Assembly (NCBI RefSeq): GCF_018118585.1 | Contig: NZ_CP069421.1 | Coordinates: 1,178,001-1,242,000 of the forward strand | DNA: 64,000 nt | Reading direction: 5' to 3' | Source: Aristaeella lactis | GTDB taxonomy: Bacteria; Bacillota; Clostridia; Christensenellales; Aristaeellaceae | In this document: positions 1-8,124 of the stretch, one piece after another | Numbering within the stretch: position 1 is the first letter of the stretch | How the letters are laid out: each line of letters opens with the position of its first letter | Notes under the pieces: generated by a model | Database searches by the model: none | What the model was told of the DNA's origin: nothing | Seen by the model: only the letters and a program-made list of their open reading frames with translations | Translations under genes and position numbers: made by a program

Positions 1-137
1 CTTGCAGGATCATTGCCGACCAGGATAACCGCCAGACCGGGAGTGAGGCCGCGCTCTTTGAGCGCTGAAACGCGCTCGGCAATTTCCTTTCTAAGTGATT
101 CAGACATTATTTTTCCACTCAAGATTTCTGCTGCCAT
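1..137 (-). CDS. folD: FolD, N-terminal part (runs off the window)
   Basis: This is the first 45 codons of bifunctional methylenetetrahydrofolate dehydrogenase/methenyltetrahydrofolate cyclohydrolase, a cytosolic enzyme interconverting one-carbon folates with NADP. The translation starts MAAEILSGKIMSESLRKEIA and reaches LTPGLAVILVGNDPA, the conserved substrate-binding beginning of the FolD family. The ATG at 137 is preceded by GGGAGG at a normal distance. It lies downstream of the asp23-nusB group on the same strand, as is common in Firmicutes, but is separated from it by 460 bp of repeats. The identification is firm; the rest of the gene is outside the window. Confidence 0.93.
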   Translation of the reverse strand, partial: MAAEILSGKIMSESLRKEIAERVSALKERGLTPGLAVILVGNDPA

Positions 138-160
138 GAAATTGCCTCCCGCGTTGTTTT

Positions 161-178
161 AATTCAGAATTCAGAATT
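161..178. repeat. Microsatellite AATTCAG, about 2.5 units
   Basis: Short tandem copies of AATTCAG just upstream of folD. The same kind of 7-8 bp tract recurs in many spacers of this window. Confidence 0.7.
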
Positions 179-230
179 ATGATTACTGTGTACTGATAAA
201 ACCTGTTTCGCCGACCATATCGCCCCAGGT

Positions 231-560
231 GTCATCCTGAGCAAGGCCGCAGGCCCAAATGTCATCTCGACCGGAGCCGTAAGGCGGAGCGGAGAGATCT
301 GTTTTATCTCCTACCTCCTACCTCCTACTTCCTACCTGTATAAAGTGTCATCCCGACCAAGGCCGCAGGCCCAAATGTCATCTCGACCGGAGCCGTAAGG
401 CGGAGTGGAGAGATCTGTTTTATCTCCTACCTCCTACTTCCTACCTGTATAAAGTGTCATCCCGACCAAGGCCGCAGGCCCAAGTGTCATCTCGACCGGA
501 GCCGTAAGGCGGAGTGGAGAGATCTGTTTTATCTCCTACCTCCTACCTCCTACTTCCTAT
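231..560. repeat. Three tandem copies of a ~110-bp intergenic repeat
   Basis: Three near-identical units begin at 231, 347 and 456 (116, 109 and about 105 bp). Each holds GTCATCYYGA, then GTCATCTCGACCGGAGCC, then GGAGAGATCT, then a pyrimidine tract made of CTCCTAC/TTCCTAC units. The units differ mainly in the number of CTCCTAC copies and a few point changes. They fill the spacer between folD and the TsaD-like gene and contain no credible gene. Confidence 0.9.
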
Positions 561-591
561 TATCCTATCGCCATTAGCCGTAACACTCTGT

Positions 592-624
592 CATTCTGCA
601 TTATGCATTCTGCATTCTGCATTG
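592..624. repeat. Microsatellite CATTCTG overlapping a gene end
   Basis: Tandem CATTCTG/CATTATG units. Read on the minus strand they encode the last residues of the TsaD-like protein and its surroundings. Confidence 0.8.
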
Positions 625-1581
625 GAGGCGTTGCACTCCAATGAGCGCAACGCCGACCGCATTGTCCCCTGACATCTCCGGCCGTCCGAATACGATCTCC
701 GGGCACCCCCGGGTCTTCGCCTTCCGTTCCGCCATCAGCTGCCTCAGCAATGCCGACGCGGCAACCCCGCCGGTCACCAGCGCTTCCCTGCACCCACTCT
801 TTTCTGCTCCGGCTTTGAGCATCCTCACCAGGGTCCTGGCCAGCAGGTCATAGATCTCCCTGGCCATATCCTCCCGGACCATGCTGCCTTCCCGGATCCA
901 CTGCTGGACCTTTGTCTCGGCGCCGCTCAGGTGGCAGGTCAGGTCCCCGTTCTCCAGGCTTACCCCCAGCAGAGCTCCGCTCTTCCCCTTCACGGCCAGC
1001 TTTTCCAGTTCCTCGCCCGAGGGAAACGGCAGCCCCATGGCCACTCCGGCCCGGTCCACCAGCTGTCCGGCGTGCAGGTCCGCGCTTCCGCCGATCTGCG
1101 TTACGCTGTCCGCGTCCATCACCAGCAGGTCTGTTGTCCCGCCGGAAAGATGTACCGCCAGGATCCGCTCCGCGCCTTCCAGCTTCGTTCCGGCCAGCGC
1201 CGCGGCCAGATGTCCCCGCTGGTGGGTCGTCTCATAAAACGGAACTCCCAGTGCCGCCGCCATCATGCTTCCGGCGGTGTGACCCACCTGGAACACCGGC
1301 ATGTAGCTTTCCCCGCCGTCCCGGGGTTTCGTGCTCGCCGCCACCGCGGCGATCCGCGTCCCCTTTAGCTTCTCCCGCAGCGCTTCCTCACTGTTTCGCA
1401 GCTGCCGGATATGCGCAAAAACGGCGTCGCTCTGGCGAAGCCCCCGCTCCCCGCTTGACACGGGCAGCAGTTCCCGGTGATTCACCAGGATCTCTCCGTC
1501 CAGCGTGACCGCCGCCACCGAGGTTCTGTAGTTGCTGGTATCAAAGCCGATGACTACCGGCGTTCCGTCAAGCTGACTCAC
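601..1581 (-). CDS. TsaD/Gcp-like M22-family protein (short paralog)
   Basis: A 326-residue protein of the ASKHA/M22 family related to TsaD, the enzyme that builds N6-threonylcarbamoyladenosine in tRNA. It opens with an ATPase-like segment (VIGFDTSNYRTSVAA, about 10-24), has a His pair in THQRGH (His120, His124) at the metal site position, and a phosphate-binding HLSGGTTDL near 145-153. It resembles the Clostridial short TsaD paralog annotated as O-sialoglycoprotein endopeptidase, whose role is not established. The start ATG overlaps the nusB stop by 4 nt (ATGA), so the two are translationally coupled. The last residues (QCRMQNA) are encoded by a microsatellite, so the C-terminus may vary between strains. 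Confidence 0.85.
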   Translation of the reverse strand: MSQLDGTPVVIGFDTSNYRTSVAAVTLDGEILVNHRELLPVSSGERGLRQSDAVFAHIRQLRNSEEALREKLKGTRIAAVAASTKPRDGGESYMPVFQVGHTAGSMMAAALGVPFYETTHQRGHLAAALAGTKLEGAERILAVHLSGGTTDLLVMDADSVTQIGGSADLHAGQLVDRAGVAMGLPFPSGEELEKLAVKGKSGALLGVSLENGDLTCHLSGAETKVQQWIREGSMVREDMAREIYDLLARTLVRMLKAGAEKSGCREALVTGGVAASALLRQLMAERKAKTRGCPEIVFGRPEMSGDNAVGVALIGVQRLQCRMQNA

Positions 1582-2033
1582 GCCTGCGCCTCGTGCTCCC
1601 GAAGGATGGTACCAAGGATACCGTTGACGAAGCCCTTGTCCTCCGGATCGGAGAACCGCTCCGTCAGTTCCATCGCTTCCGCGATGGAAACATTGCCGGG
1701 CACATCCTCAGCGTAGAGGATCTCCCAGACTGCCAGCCGCATGATCGTCAGGTTCACCAGGGAGATCCGTTCAATGGACCAGCCTTCCGCGGTGTTCTTT
1801 CCGATCAGCTCATCGATCTCGTCGATATGAGCCAGTACGCCCTCCAGGGCTGCCGTGATATACTCCCGGTCTTCCCCGTCCGGCTCCTTGCGGCCAATAT
1901 GCTCGACGCCGGGGAAGCCGTCTTCCCGCAGCTCGTCATAGACCATTTTCAGCGTGTCTTCACCGCCCTGTCCGCCGGAGATCTTCTCAAAGATCATCTG
2001 CATGGCGGCAGCGCGCGCAGTCGTCCGTGACAT
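1578..2033 (-). CDS. nusB: Transcription antitermination factor NusB
   Basis: A 151-residue NusB, the all-helical RNA-binding protein that joins NusE(S10) on boxA of rRNA leader transcripts to prevent premature termination. It starts MSRTTARAAAMQMIFE and holds the family signature around VNLTIMRLAVWEILY and the conserved C-terminal FVNGILGTI. The length is typical. AAGGAG lies 6 nt before the ATG. It is the fourth gene of asp23-amaP-DUF2273-nusB and overlaps the following TsaD-like gene by 4 nt, which indicates one transcript running toward 0.6 kb. Confidence 0.95.
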   Translation of the reverse strand: MSRTTARAAAMQMIFEKISGGQGGEDTLKMVYDELREDGFPGVEHIGRKEPDGEDREYITAALEGVLAHIDEIDELIGKNTAEGWSIERISLVNLTIMRLAVWEILYAEDVPGNVSIAEAMELTERFSDPEDKGFVNGILGTILREHEAQA

Positions 2034-2037
2034 CTTG

Positions 2038-2328
2038 TTACTCCTTACTCTTCGCTTCCGCTTCCACGGGCTCAGCCTGTTCCTGTTCCCGCTTCAGCTC
2101 GGTCTTGAAATCGATCACCTTGATCTCTTTATCCGGGATCAGCTTGTTGGCGGTGTTCTTCATGAACTCACGCTTGTTTTCCACCGTACCGAAGAAGTAG
2201 CCCAGGCCAAACAGCACGCACAGGGCAAGGGTCTTCCAGAAACCGATGATCATCACCAGCGCGCCCAGCAGCGTCAGCGCAGCGCCGCACGCAATACCGA
2301 AAGCGGGTGTTCCTTTTTTCAGATTCAT
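2038..2328 (-). CDS. DUF2273 small membrane protein
   Basis: A 96-residue protein with two hydrophobic segments (about 10-29 and 33-47) followed by a charged cytoplasmic tail. It matches the DUF2273 family that almost always sits between amaP and nusB in Firmicutes. Its start overlaps the amaP stop by 4 nt and nusB follows after 4 nt. It probably works with AmaP and Asp23 in anchoring the Asp23 complex at the membrane; that role is inferred from the neighbourhood. Confidence 0.85.
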   Translation of the reverse strand: MNLKKGTPAFGIACGAALTLLGALVMIIGFWKTLALCVLFGLGYFFGTVENKREFMKNTANKLIPDKEIKVIDFKTELKREQEQAEPVEAEAKSKE

Positions 2329-3311
2329 TTGTCTTCACGCTCCTCTTTGTTTTCTTCTTTATCGGCATCTTCCGCCTTGTCTTCCGCTTCTTCCGCAGCC
2401 TTTTCCACTGCTTTTTCAGCGGTTTCAGTCTTCTCTTCCACCGGAGGTTCCGGGGGCATGGGCATCACGCAGGGTTCTTCCTGGCTGGAGAAGAGACGCT
2501 GGTGCATAGGCCGGTCATCCTCTTCCTGCGGGGCTTCCTGTTTCAGCAGTTCCGCTGCCGCCGCAGCTGCCGCGGAGATCACCACCTGCGGTTCTTCCTC
2601 GGCTTCCTGCTCTTCTTCTTTTTCAGAAGCGGCAGGGGTTTCCGCCTTGATCTGCTCCAGTTCTTCCGGAGTGATTTCCGGAATGGCTTCCTCTTCCTTC
2701 GGCTCTTCAGCCTTCTCCTCCTTCACCTGGGAAGCAGGCAGGGCCTTTGCCGTCGGTGCCTCAATGGCATAGAGGGATTCCTTCGCGTCCTCACCGGAGG
2801 ACTCAATCTGCACGCGGATGTCTTTCACTTCCACACCGCTGCAGGCGGTCACATACTGCTTGATCTGTTGCTGCAGGGCGTCCACGGTCAGCGGAATGCT
2901 GACGCCGCCGGCCACTGTGCCGCGGATACGGATCAGCAGGCCGCCCTTCTGGTTTTCCAGGCGGACGGACTGAACACTCAGTTCCTTATGGGGATCCAGG
3001 CACTTCTGCACCATGCTCTCCATCGCCTTCAGGGAGATGGACAGCTCGCCGTTCTCGGTCTTCTGCATGACAAACTTGTCCCTGCGGCCGCGATGGCGGA
3101 ACAGGATCAGCAGGCAGTAGAGGCCCAGGACCAGAAGGATCACCAGGGCAATGATAAACCAGATACGGTAATTGGGGTCAGTAAGCAGTTTCGTGGCATA
3201 CCCGGCCACATCTTTTCCGAAGAACAGCTGCGCAGCCAGTCCGGCACAGCCGGCAAGCACCAGCAGCCCGGCGAGGGCAACCAGGATCCTGTCCAGAATA
3301 CGGATCTTCAC
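2325..3311 (-). CDS. amaP: AmaP, Asp23 membrane anchor
   Basis: A 328-residue homolog of AmaP, the alkaline-shock anchor that tethers Asp23 to the membrane. Two transmembrane segments lie at about 9-28 and 48-70, followed by the conserved AmaP cytoplasmic domain to about residue 185. Unusually, another roughly 140 residues rich in Glu, Ala and Pro follow; this acidic low-complexity tail is absent from short AmaP proteins. The start is GTG at 3311, preceded by AAAGGAGG. It overlaps the DUF2273 gene by 4 nt and lies about 100 bp downstream of the asp23-like gene. Confidence 0.85.
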   Translation of the reverse strand: MKIRILDRILVALAGLLVLAGCAGLAAQLFFGKDVAGYATKLLTDPNYRIWFIIALVILLVLGLYCLLILFRHRGRRDKFVMQKTENGELSISLKAMESMVQKCLDPHKELSVQSVRLENQKGGLLIRIRGTVAGGVSIPLTVDALQQQIKQYVTACSGVEVKDIRVQIESSGEDAKESLYAIEAPTAKALPASQVKEEKAEEPKEEEAIPEITPEELEQIKAETPAASEKEEEQEAEEEPQVVISAAAAAAAELLKQEAPQEEDDRPMHQRLFSSQEEPCVMPMPPEPPVEEKTETAEKAVEKAAEEAEDKAEDADKEENKEEREDK

Positions 3312-3409
3312 GCGTTTTTCCTCCTTTGCTTTCCCGGGCTGATTCCTTGAGGAAATCAGCTCTCTTTAAATGGGAAAAAGACAGAGGATTCCTCCCCTGT
3401 CAGACAATG

Positions 3410-4063
3410 TCAGACTTCCGCGGCGGGTGTATCGCCTTTGGCGTCATCCGCGGGTTTCTCAGCCTTTGCTTCAGGCTTCTTCTCAGCCTTGGCTTTGGGC
3501 TTTGCCTTGGGAGCGGGTTTCTTTTCAGGCTCCTGCGGGGCGGGTGCCGGTGCGGGCTCTTCTTTTTTCTCTTCCTTAACCGGTTTCACAGGCTCGGTCT
3601 CCGGGAGACGTGCGGCTTCCGCAACTTCTCCCGCGGCCAGGGCGGCCTGCTGTGCGCCGGCCTGCAGGGCTTTCTTGTCCTGCTCAAAACTGACGGACTG
3701 TACATGCACGTCCACCCGGACCACATGCAGGCCGGTCATGGATTCGATCGCCTTGCGTACATTTTCCTGCGCGTCAGCCGCGGCCCGTTGGATCGGAATG
3801 CCGTATTCAACGATAACATAAAGGTCAACGGCGACTTCTTCCGTGCCGACTTCGACCTTCACGCCCTTGGTGACATTGCGGTTTTTGCTCATGAGACTGC
3901 CGCTGACGGTGCACATGCCCGCAATGCCTTCCACCTCGTTGGCCGCCAGGCCCGCGATGATGGCTACCACTTCGTTATTGTATGTAATGTTGGAAGAGGG
4001 CGTCAGGTCCTCCGTGTTCAGCGGGAGGGAACCGGGTGCCTTTTTGTCTGTCTTTGCTGCCAT
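3410..4063 (-). CDS. Asp23/Gls24 family protein with Lys/Pro/Ala tail
   Basis: A 217-residue member of the Asp23/Gls24 envelope-stress family. Residues about 20-130 carry the family core (ITYNNEVVAIIAGLAANEVEGI through the IQRAAADAQENVRKAIE region). The rest is a low-complexity Lys/Glu/Pro/Ala tail. The AmaP partner encoded next has an acidic tail, so the two tails could be complementary in charge. That is inference. AGGAGG precedes the ATG. This is the first gene of the group that runs through nusB. Confidence 0.88.
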   Translation of the reverse strand: MAAKTDKKAPGSLPLNTEDLTPSSNITYNNEVVAIIAGLAANEVEGIAGMCTVSGSLMSKNRNVTKGVKVEVGTEEVAVDLYVIVEYGIPIQRAAADAQENVRKAIESMTGLHVVRVDVHVQSVSFEQDKKALQAGAQQAALAAGEVAEAARLPETEPVKPVKEEKKEEPAPAPAPQEPEKKPAPKAKPKAKAEKKPEAKAEKPADDAKGDTPAAEV

Positions 4064-4132
4064 AGAAGAACATCCTCCTTATCAGCGGAGTATCAGATAA
4101 ATCCTAGTTATTATACCAGAATACGGGCGGGA

Positions 4133-5914
4133 TTACAACTGCTCCGCCTCGTCCTTCACGATGGCGATATGCAGTTCATCCAGCTGTTTCTGCTCTACGG
4201 TTCCGGGAGCGCCCATCATGATATCCTGGGCATTCTTGTTCATCGGGAACGGAATGACCTCACGGATGGTTTCTGCGCCCACCAGCAGCATCACCATACG
4301 GTCCACACCGGGAGCGATGCCGGCATGCGGCGGCGCGCCGTAGCAGAAGGCGTTGTACATGGCCGGGAATTTCGCTTTCACGTCTTCCTCGCCCAGGCCC
4401 ACCAGCTGGAAGGCCTTGATCATGATCTCCGGATCATGGTTCCGGACAGCGCCGGAGGACAGCTCCACGCCGTTGCACACCAGGTCATACTGGAAGGCAG
4501 TAATGGACAGCGGATCCACTTCGCCGCTGGCTGCCTTTTCCAGGATATCCAGGCCGCCGTTGGGCATGGAGAAGGGGTTGTGGCAGAATTCCAGCTCGCC
4601 GCTTTCCTCGCCGATCTCGTACATCGGGAAGTCCACGATCCAGCAGAACTCATAGCGTTCCTTGTCCATGTGATCCGGGCACATCTCACCCAGCTTCTTT
4701 ACCAGCACGCCGGCGGTCTTCTGGGCAGCGCCCTTCTTGCCGGCGCTCAGGGCCACAAAGGTATTGGGCTGCAGGTTCAGTGCCGCGATGACCGCGTCCT
4801 TGCTCTCCTGCAGGAACTTGGCGATGCCGCCGACGATCTCGCCGTTCTCATCCAGGCGGAACCAGTAGCTCTTGTTGCCGCTGACCACTTCCACGTCCGC
4901 GATCAGCTTGTCGATCTGCTTGCGGGTGGCGTTGAAGTTCGTCACCGGCACAGCCTTGATCACGTTGCCTTCAAAGGGTCCGAAGCCGCAGCCGCCCAGC
5001 AGGTCGGTCACGTCCTTCACGGTCAGGTCAATGCGCAGGTCGGGCTTGTCGCTTCCGTAGGTCTCCATCGCTTCCAGGTAAGGAATGCGGCGGAAAGGCG
5101 CGGTGGAGGCGATATTGTAAGCGCCGTACTTCGCGAACACCGGAGGCAGTACGTCTTCCATTACGGCAAAGACGTCTTCCTGGGTGGCGAAGGCCATTTC
5201 CATGTCCAGCTGATAGAATTCACCGGGGCTGCGGTCGCCGCGGGCGTCCTCATCGCGGAAGCAGGGGGCGATCTGGAAATACTTGTCGAAACCGCTGGTC
5301 ATCAGCAGCTGCTTGAACTGCTGGGGCGCCTGCGGCAGGGCGTAGAACATGCCGGGATGCTTCCGGGCGGGCACCAGGTAGTCCCGGGCGCCTTCCGGAG
5401 AGGAGGCGGTCAGGATCGGCGTGGTGATTTCCAGGAAGCCATGCTCGTTCATGGCCTGGCGAAGGGCGGTTACCACGTTGCAGCGCAGGACGATGTTCTT
5501 CTTCACGTCCGGGTTGCGCAGATCCAGGTAGCGGTACTTCAGCCGGATGCTCTCATCCGCCTCGGTGCTGCGGCCGATCTGGAAAGGCAGCGCGTTGTAC
5601 CGGCACTTGCCCAGCACTTCCACGCTGTCCGGCACCACTTCAATGTCGCCGGTATCCATCTTCGGATTCTTGCTGGCCCGTTCCCGGACGGTACCGGTCA
5701 CGCAGACAACGCTCTCCTTATTCAGGTTCAGGAAAACCTGCAGGATCTTCTCATCTTCCACCACCAGCTGGGTGGTGCCGTAGAAGTCCCGCAGCACGAT
5801 GAAAGCCAGGTTTCCGCTGACTTCCCGCACGTTCTCCATCCAGCCGCTCAGTTTCACCTGCTTCCCGACATCGGAAAGACGGAGTTCATTACAAGTGTGA
5901 GTCCTATACTGCAT
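4133..5914 (-). CDS. aspS: Aspartyl-tRNA synthetase
   Basis: A 593-residue class II synthetase that charges tRNA-Asp. The N-terminal OB-fold anticodon-binding domain covers about 1-105 (VKLSGWMENVREVSGNLAFI). Class II motif 2 is FRDEDARGDR at 219-228, the bacterial GAD insertion lies in the middle, and motif 3 is GIAPGVDRMV near the C-terminus. Length and architecture are those of bacterial AspRS. GGAGAG precedes the ATG. The 3' end is 70 bp upstream of the asp23-like gene on the same strand, so read-through is possible. I saw no T-box leader. Confidence 0.97.
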   Translation of the reverse strand: MQYRTHTCNELRLSDVGKQVKLSGWMENVREVSGNLAFIVLRDFYGTTQLVVEDEKILQVFLNLNKESVVCVTGTVRERASKNPKMDTGDIEVVPDSVEVLGKCRYNALPFQIGRSTEADESIRLKYRYLDLRNPDVKKNIVLRCNVVTALRQAMNEHGFLEITTPILTASSPEGARDYLVPARKHPGMFYALPQAPQQFKQLLMTSGFDKYFQIAPCFRDEDARGDRSPGEFYQLDMEMAFATQEDVFAVMEDVLPPVFAKYGAYNIASTAPFRRIPYLEAMETYGSDKPDLRIDLTVKDVTDLLGGCGFGPFEGNVIKAVPVTNFNATRKQIDKLIADVEVVSGNKSYWFRLDENGEIVGGIAKFLQESKDAVIAALNLQPNTFVALSAGKKGAAQKTAGVLVKKLGEMCPDHMDKERYEFCWIVDFPMYEIGEESGELEFCHNPFSMPNGGLDILEKAASGEVDPLSITAFQYDLVCNGVELSSGAVRNHDPEIMIKAFQLVGLGEEDVKAKFPAMYNAFCYGAPPHAGIAPGVDRMVMLLVGAETIREVIPFPMNKNAQDIMMGAPGTVEQKQLDELHIAIVKDEAEQL

Positions 5915-5930
5915 GTCAATCTCTCCAATT

Positions 5931-5958
5931 CATAATGCATAATGCATAATGCATAATT
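5931..5958. repeat. Microsatellite GCATAAT
   Basis: Four tandem GCATAAT-type heptamers directly upstream of aspS, 17 bp from its start codon. Confidence 0.8.
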
Positions 5959-6027
5959 ATGATTACTTAATACCTAATAAATAGCTTCCCAAACGTTTAA
6001 TAGTTAAGACGGAATTACTTCCACATT

Positions 6028-6067
6028 GTCATCTCGACCGAAGCCGTCAGGCGTAGTGGAGAGATCT
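6028..6067. repeat. Dispersed element GTCATCTCGACC...GAGAGATCT
   Basis: A 40-bp element with borders GTCATCTCGACC and GGAGAGATCT, which can pair as an imperfect hairpin (ATCTC/GAGAT). The same element occurs at 6283 and, as variants, at 231-560, 7917, 10664, 10726 and 15023. Confidence 0.8.
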
Positions 6068-6153
6068 ATCCGCAATCTCAATGGTCGTGACTCTCCACCG
6101 GAGAGATCACTCCCTTTCGATTGACCTCTCGAGGCTGCCGCCCGTTTTTCGCT

Positions 6154-6178
6154 GAGAAAGAGCCACTGGCTCTTTCTC
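6154..6178. repeat. Perfect 11-bp stem-loop in the aspS-hisS spacer
   Basis: GAGAAAGAGCC, a 3-nt loop, then GGCTCTTTCTC. It lies in the 500-bp spacer between hisS and aspS together with two dispersed elements. No T tract follows, so it is not an obvious terminator. No gene is credible in this spacer. Confidence 0.6.
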
Positions 6179-6282
6179 CGGGCGCTCCAAACCCTCTGAC
6201 GATATTTCTGCCACCGGCAGTCCTCAGAGGTTCGCCCACGGATTCATCTCCACACTGTTCCATCCGAAGGAAATCCCATAAT

Positions 6283-6322
6283 GTCATCTCGACCGAAGCC
6301 GTCAGGCGGAGTGGAGAGATCT
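6283..6322. repeat. Dispersed element, second copy in this spacer
   Basis: Nearly identical to 6028-6067. A third, diverged copy begins at 6354 (GTCATTCCGACCGAAGCCG). Confidence 0.8.
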
Positions 6323-6400
6323 GTGTTAACTCCTGCCTCCTACCTGCTTAAGGTGTCATTCCGACCGAAGCCGCAAGCGTTGCGAATATCCCTTGATATA

Positions 6401-6432
6401 ATTCTGAATTCTGAATTCTTAATTCTGAATTA
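6401..6432. repeat. Microsatellite ATTCTGA overlapping the hisS stop
   Basis: Tandem ATTCTGA-type units. The hisS stop codon and the last two to three codons lie inside the tract. Confidence 0.8.
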
Positions 6433-7684
6433 AACCTTTTACGGCCTTTGCCGCTTCCTCAACCTTAACAACCTGCTCCGTCCCGTCCGCCATCTTCTTC
6501 AGCTTCACGGTACCATTCGCCGCCTCATCGTCCCCGATGACCGCGGTTACAGGCGCGCCGGTCTTGTTGGCATACTTGAACTGTGCCTTGAGGCTGCGTC
6601 CGCAGTGGTCCATGTCCGCCTTGATGCCGGCAGCCCGCAGCTGCTGCACCAGGGAGAAGGCATGCTGCTTGTTCTCACCCATGTAGGTGACGAACACTTC
6701 ATACCATTCCGGTTTCGGAATCTCAACGCCTTCCGCCTCCAGCAGCATCAGCACGCGCTCCTCGCCCATGCCGAATCCGGCAGCCGGAATGCTCTGCTCG
6801 CCGATTTCCTGAACCAGGTTGTCATACCGTCCGCCGCCGCAAACCGTCAGCTTGCCGTCCGGCGTTTCGGTCACAATCTCGAACACGGTCTTGGTGTAGT
6901 AATCCAGGCCGCGGACAATGCGGGAATTGACGCGGTACGGAATCCCGCTGCTGTCCAGGCACTTCTTCAGCTGCTCAAAGTGATCCTTGCACTCATCGCA
7001 CAAAAGGTCCAGCATGCTGGGCGCGTCCTTGGTCAGCTCCTGGCAGTGCTTTTCCTTGCAGTCCAGCACACGGAGCGGATTCCGCTCGAAGCGTTCCTGG
7101 CAGGTGGGGCACATTTCGTGGATCCGCTCCCCCAGGAATTCTTTCAGCCGTTTATGATACTCCGGCCGGCAGTTCGGGCAGCCGATGGAGTTGATTTCCA
7201 CGCTCAGGTTGCTGATGCCCAGGTCCTGCAGCAGGTGATAAGCCGTCAGAATCAGTTCCGCGTCCACAGTGGCTTCCTTCGCGCCAAAGCACTCCATACC
7301 AAACTGGTGGTGTTCACGCAGGCGTCCGCTCTGGGGATTCTCATAACGGAAGTGGGGTGAATACATATAATACAGCTTGCAGGGCAGCGGCTCCGCGTAC
7401 AGGTTGTGCTCCAGGAAGCTGCGCACAGCACCGGCTGTGCCTTCCGGCTTCAGGGTGATTGAACGCTTGCCCTTGTCCTCGAATGTGTACATTTCCTTCT
7501 GGACCACGTCCGTTGTATCCCCGATGCCACGCAGAAACAGTTCTGTATGCTCGAAAACAGGAGTGCGTGATTCACGATAGCCGGCCAGTGCGGCAGCCTT
7601 GCGCATCTTGTCTTCGATGAATTGCCAGCGATAGCTCTCCGCCGGCAGAACGTCCCTTGTCCCCTTAGGTGCCTGTGTAAGCAT
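6419..7684 (-). CDS. hisS: Histidyl-tRNA synthetase
   Basis: A 421-residue class II synthetase that charges tRNA-His. It has the N-terminal PKGTRDVLP motif, TLKPEGTAGAVR, motif 2 (FRYENPQSGRLREHHQF), the histidine-binding GLDYYTKTVFE and a C-terminal anticodon-binding domain. I prefer the ATG at 7684 over the in-frame ATG 21 nt upstream because GGGAGG lies between them at the right distance for the second. The terminal residues LIQN and the stop are encoded by an ATTCTGA microsatellite. Its expected neighbour aspS follows on the same strand, after 500 bp of repeats. Confidence 0.96.
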   Translation of the reverse strand: MLTQAPKGTRDVLPAESYRWQFIEDKMRKAAALAGYRESRTPVFEHTELFLRGIGDTTDVVQKEMYTFEDKGKRSITLKPEGTAGAVRSFLEHNLYAEPLPCKLYYMYSPHFRYENPQSGRLREHHQFGMECFGAKEATVDAELILTAYHLLQDLGISNLSVEINSIGCPNCRPEYHKRLKEFLGERIHEMCPTCQERFERNPLRVLDCKEKHCQELTKDAPSMLDLLCDECKDHFEQLKKCLDSSGIPYRVNSRIVRGLDYYTKTVFEIVTETPDGKLTVCGGGRYDNLVQEIGEQSIPAAGFGMGEERVLMLLEAEGVEIPKPEWYEVFVTYMGENKQHAFSLVQQLRAAGIKADMDHCGRSLKAQFKYANKTGAPVTAVIGDDEAANGTVKLKKMADGTEQVVKVEEAAKAVKGLIQN

Positions 7685-7783
7685 AGATTTCCTCCCATTT
7701 CCCACTTACAAAATAAACAAACTTGATTATATCACAAGATATATAGCTGGAAAAGATACTATTAATGATGAAATTACATATAA

Positions 7784-7891
7784 GTGAAATATTCGACTGC
7801 GTCGAATGTGAAATATTGGCCTTACGGCCAATGTGAAATATCCCGCTTACGCGGGATGTGAAATATTCGGCTGACGCCGAATGTGATATTT
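7784..7891. repeat. Array of four variable hairpins joined by TGTGAAATAT
   Basis: A constant linker (G)TGTGAAATAT alternates with four short palindromes of different sequence: TCGACTGCGTCGA, TTGGCCTTACGGCCAA, TCCCGCTTACGCGGGA and TTCGGCTGACGCCGAA. Both arms change together between units, so the structure and not the sequence is conserved. It lies upstream of hisS in a 500-bp spacer that has no gene. Confidence 0.9.
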
Positions 7892-7916
7892 ACTTTTGAC
7901 GGACAAGCGTTACAGG

Positions 7917-7960
7917 TGTCATCCTGAGCAAGCGAATGAAATGAGCGCGTCGAAGGATCT
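7917..7960. repeat. Dispersed element variant (GTCATCCTGAGC...AAGGATCT)
   Basis: A variant of the dispersed 40-bp element with borders GTCATCCTGAGC and CGAAGGATCT. Confidence 0.65.
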
Positions 7961-8006
7961 CCTACGAGTTCAGAGCGAAACAATTCGATCCGAAGGGAAT
8001 CCAAAA

Positions 8007-8124
8007 GGGAACGATAGGGACGGTCCTTTTCGTTCCCCGCAACAGATAAGTATCATGTTTTTAACTAAAGTATGCTTTCTTATAACCAAAAAGGGAACGA
8101 AAAGGACCGTCCCTATCGTTCCCC
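8007..8124. repeat. MITE/REP-like element with 31-bp inverted arms
   Basis: Two perfect 31-bp inverted arms (8007-8037 and 8093-8123) begin with GGGAACGA and end with TCGTTCCC. They flank about 55 bp of AT-rich DNA with no gene. Each arm is itself a partial palindrome (GGGAACGA/TCGTTCCC). Size and structure are those of a small non-autonomous palindromic element. A related fragment (GGGAACGATAGGGACG) occurs near 10694. Confidence 0.8.

Noticed and set aside
3326-5935. A very long open frame on the plus strand opposite aspS
   Set aside because: It mirrors the codon structure of aspS and the asp23-like gene, has a low-complexity His/Gly/Leu-rich translation and no ribosome-binding site.
6080-6290. 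A small gene in the aspS-hisS spacer
   Set aside because: The frame runs through dispersed repeats and a hairpin, with no ribosome-binding site and no recognisable protein.
5915-6418. A T-box riboswitch upstream of aspS or hisS
   Set aside because: No T-box sequence or specifier stem was found; the spacers are filled with repeats.
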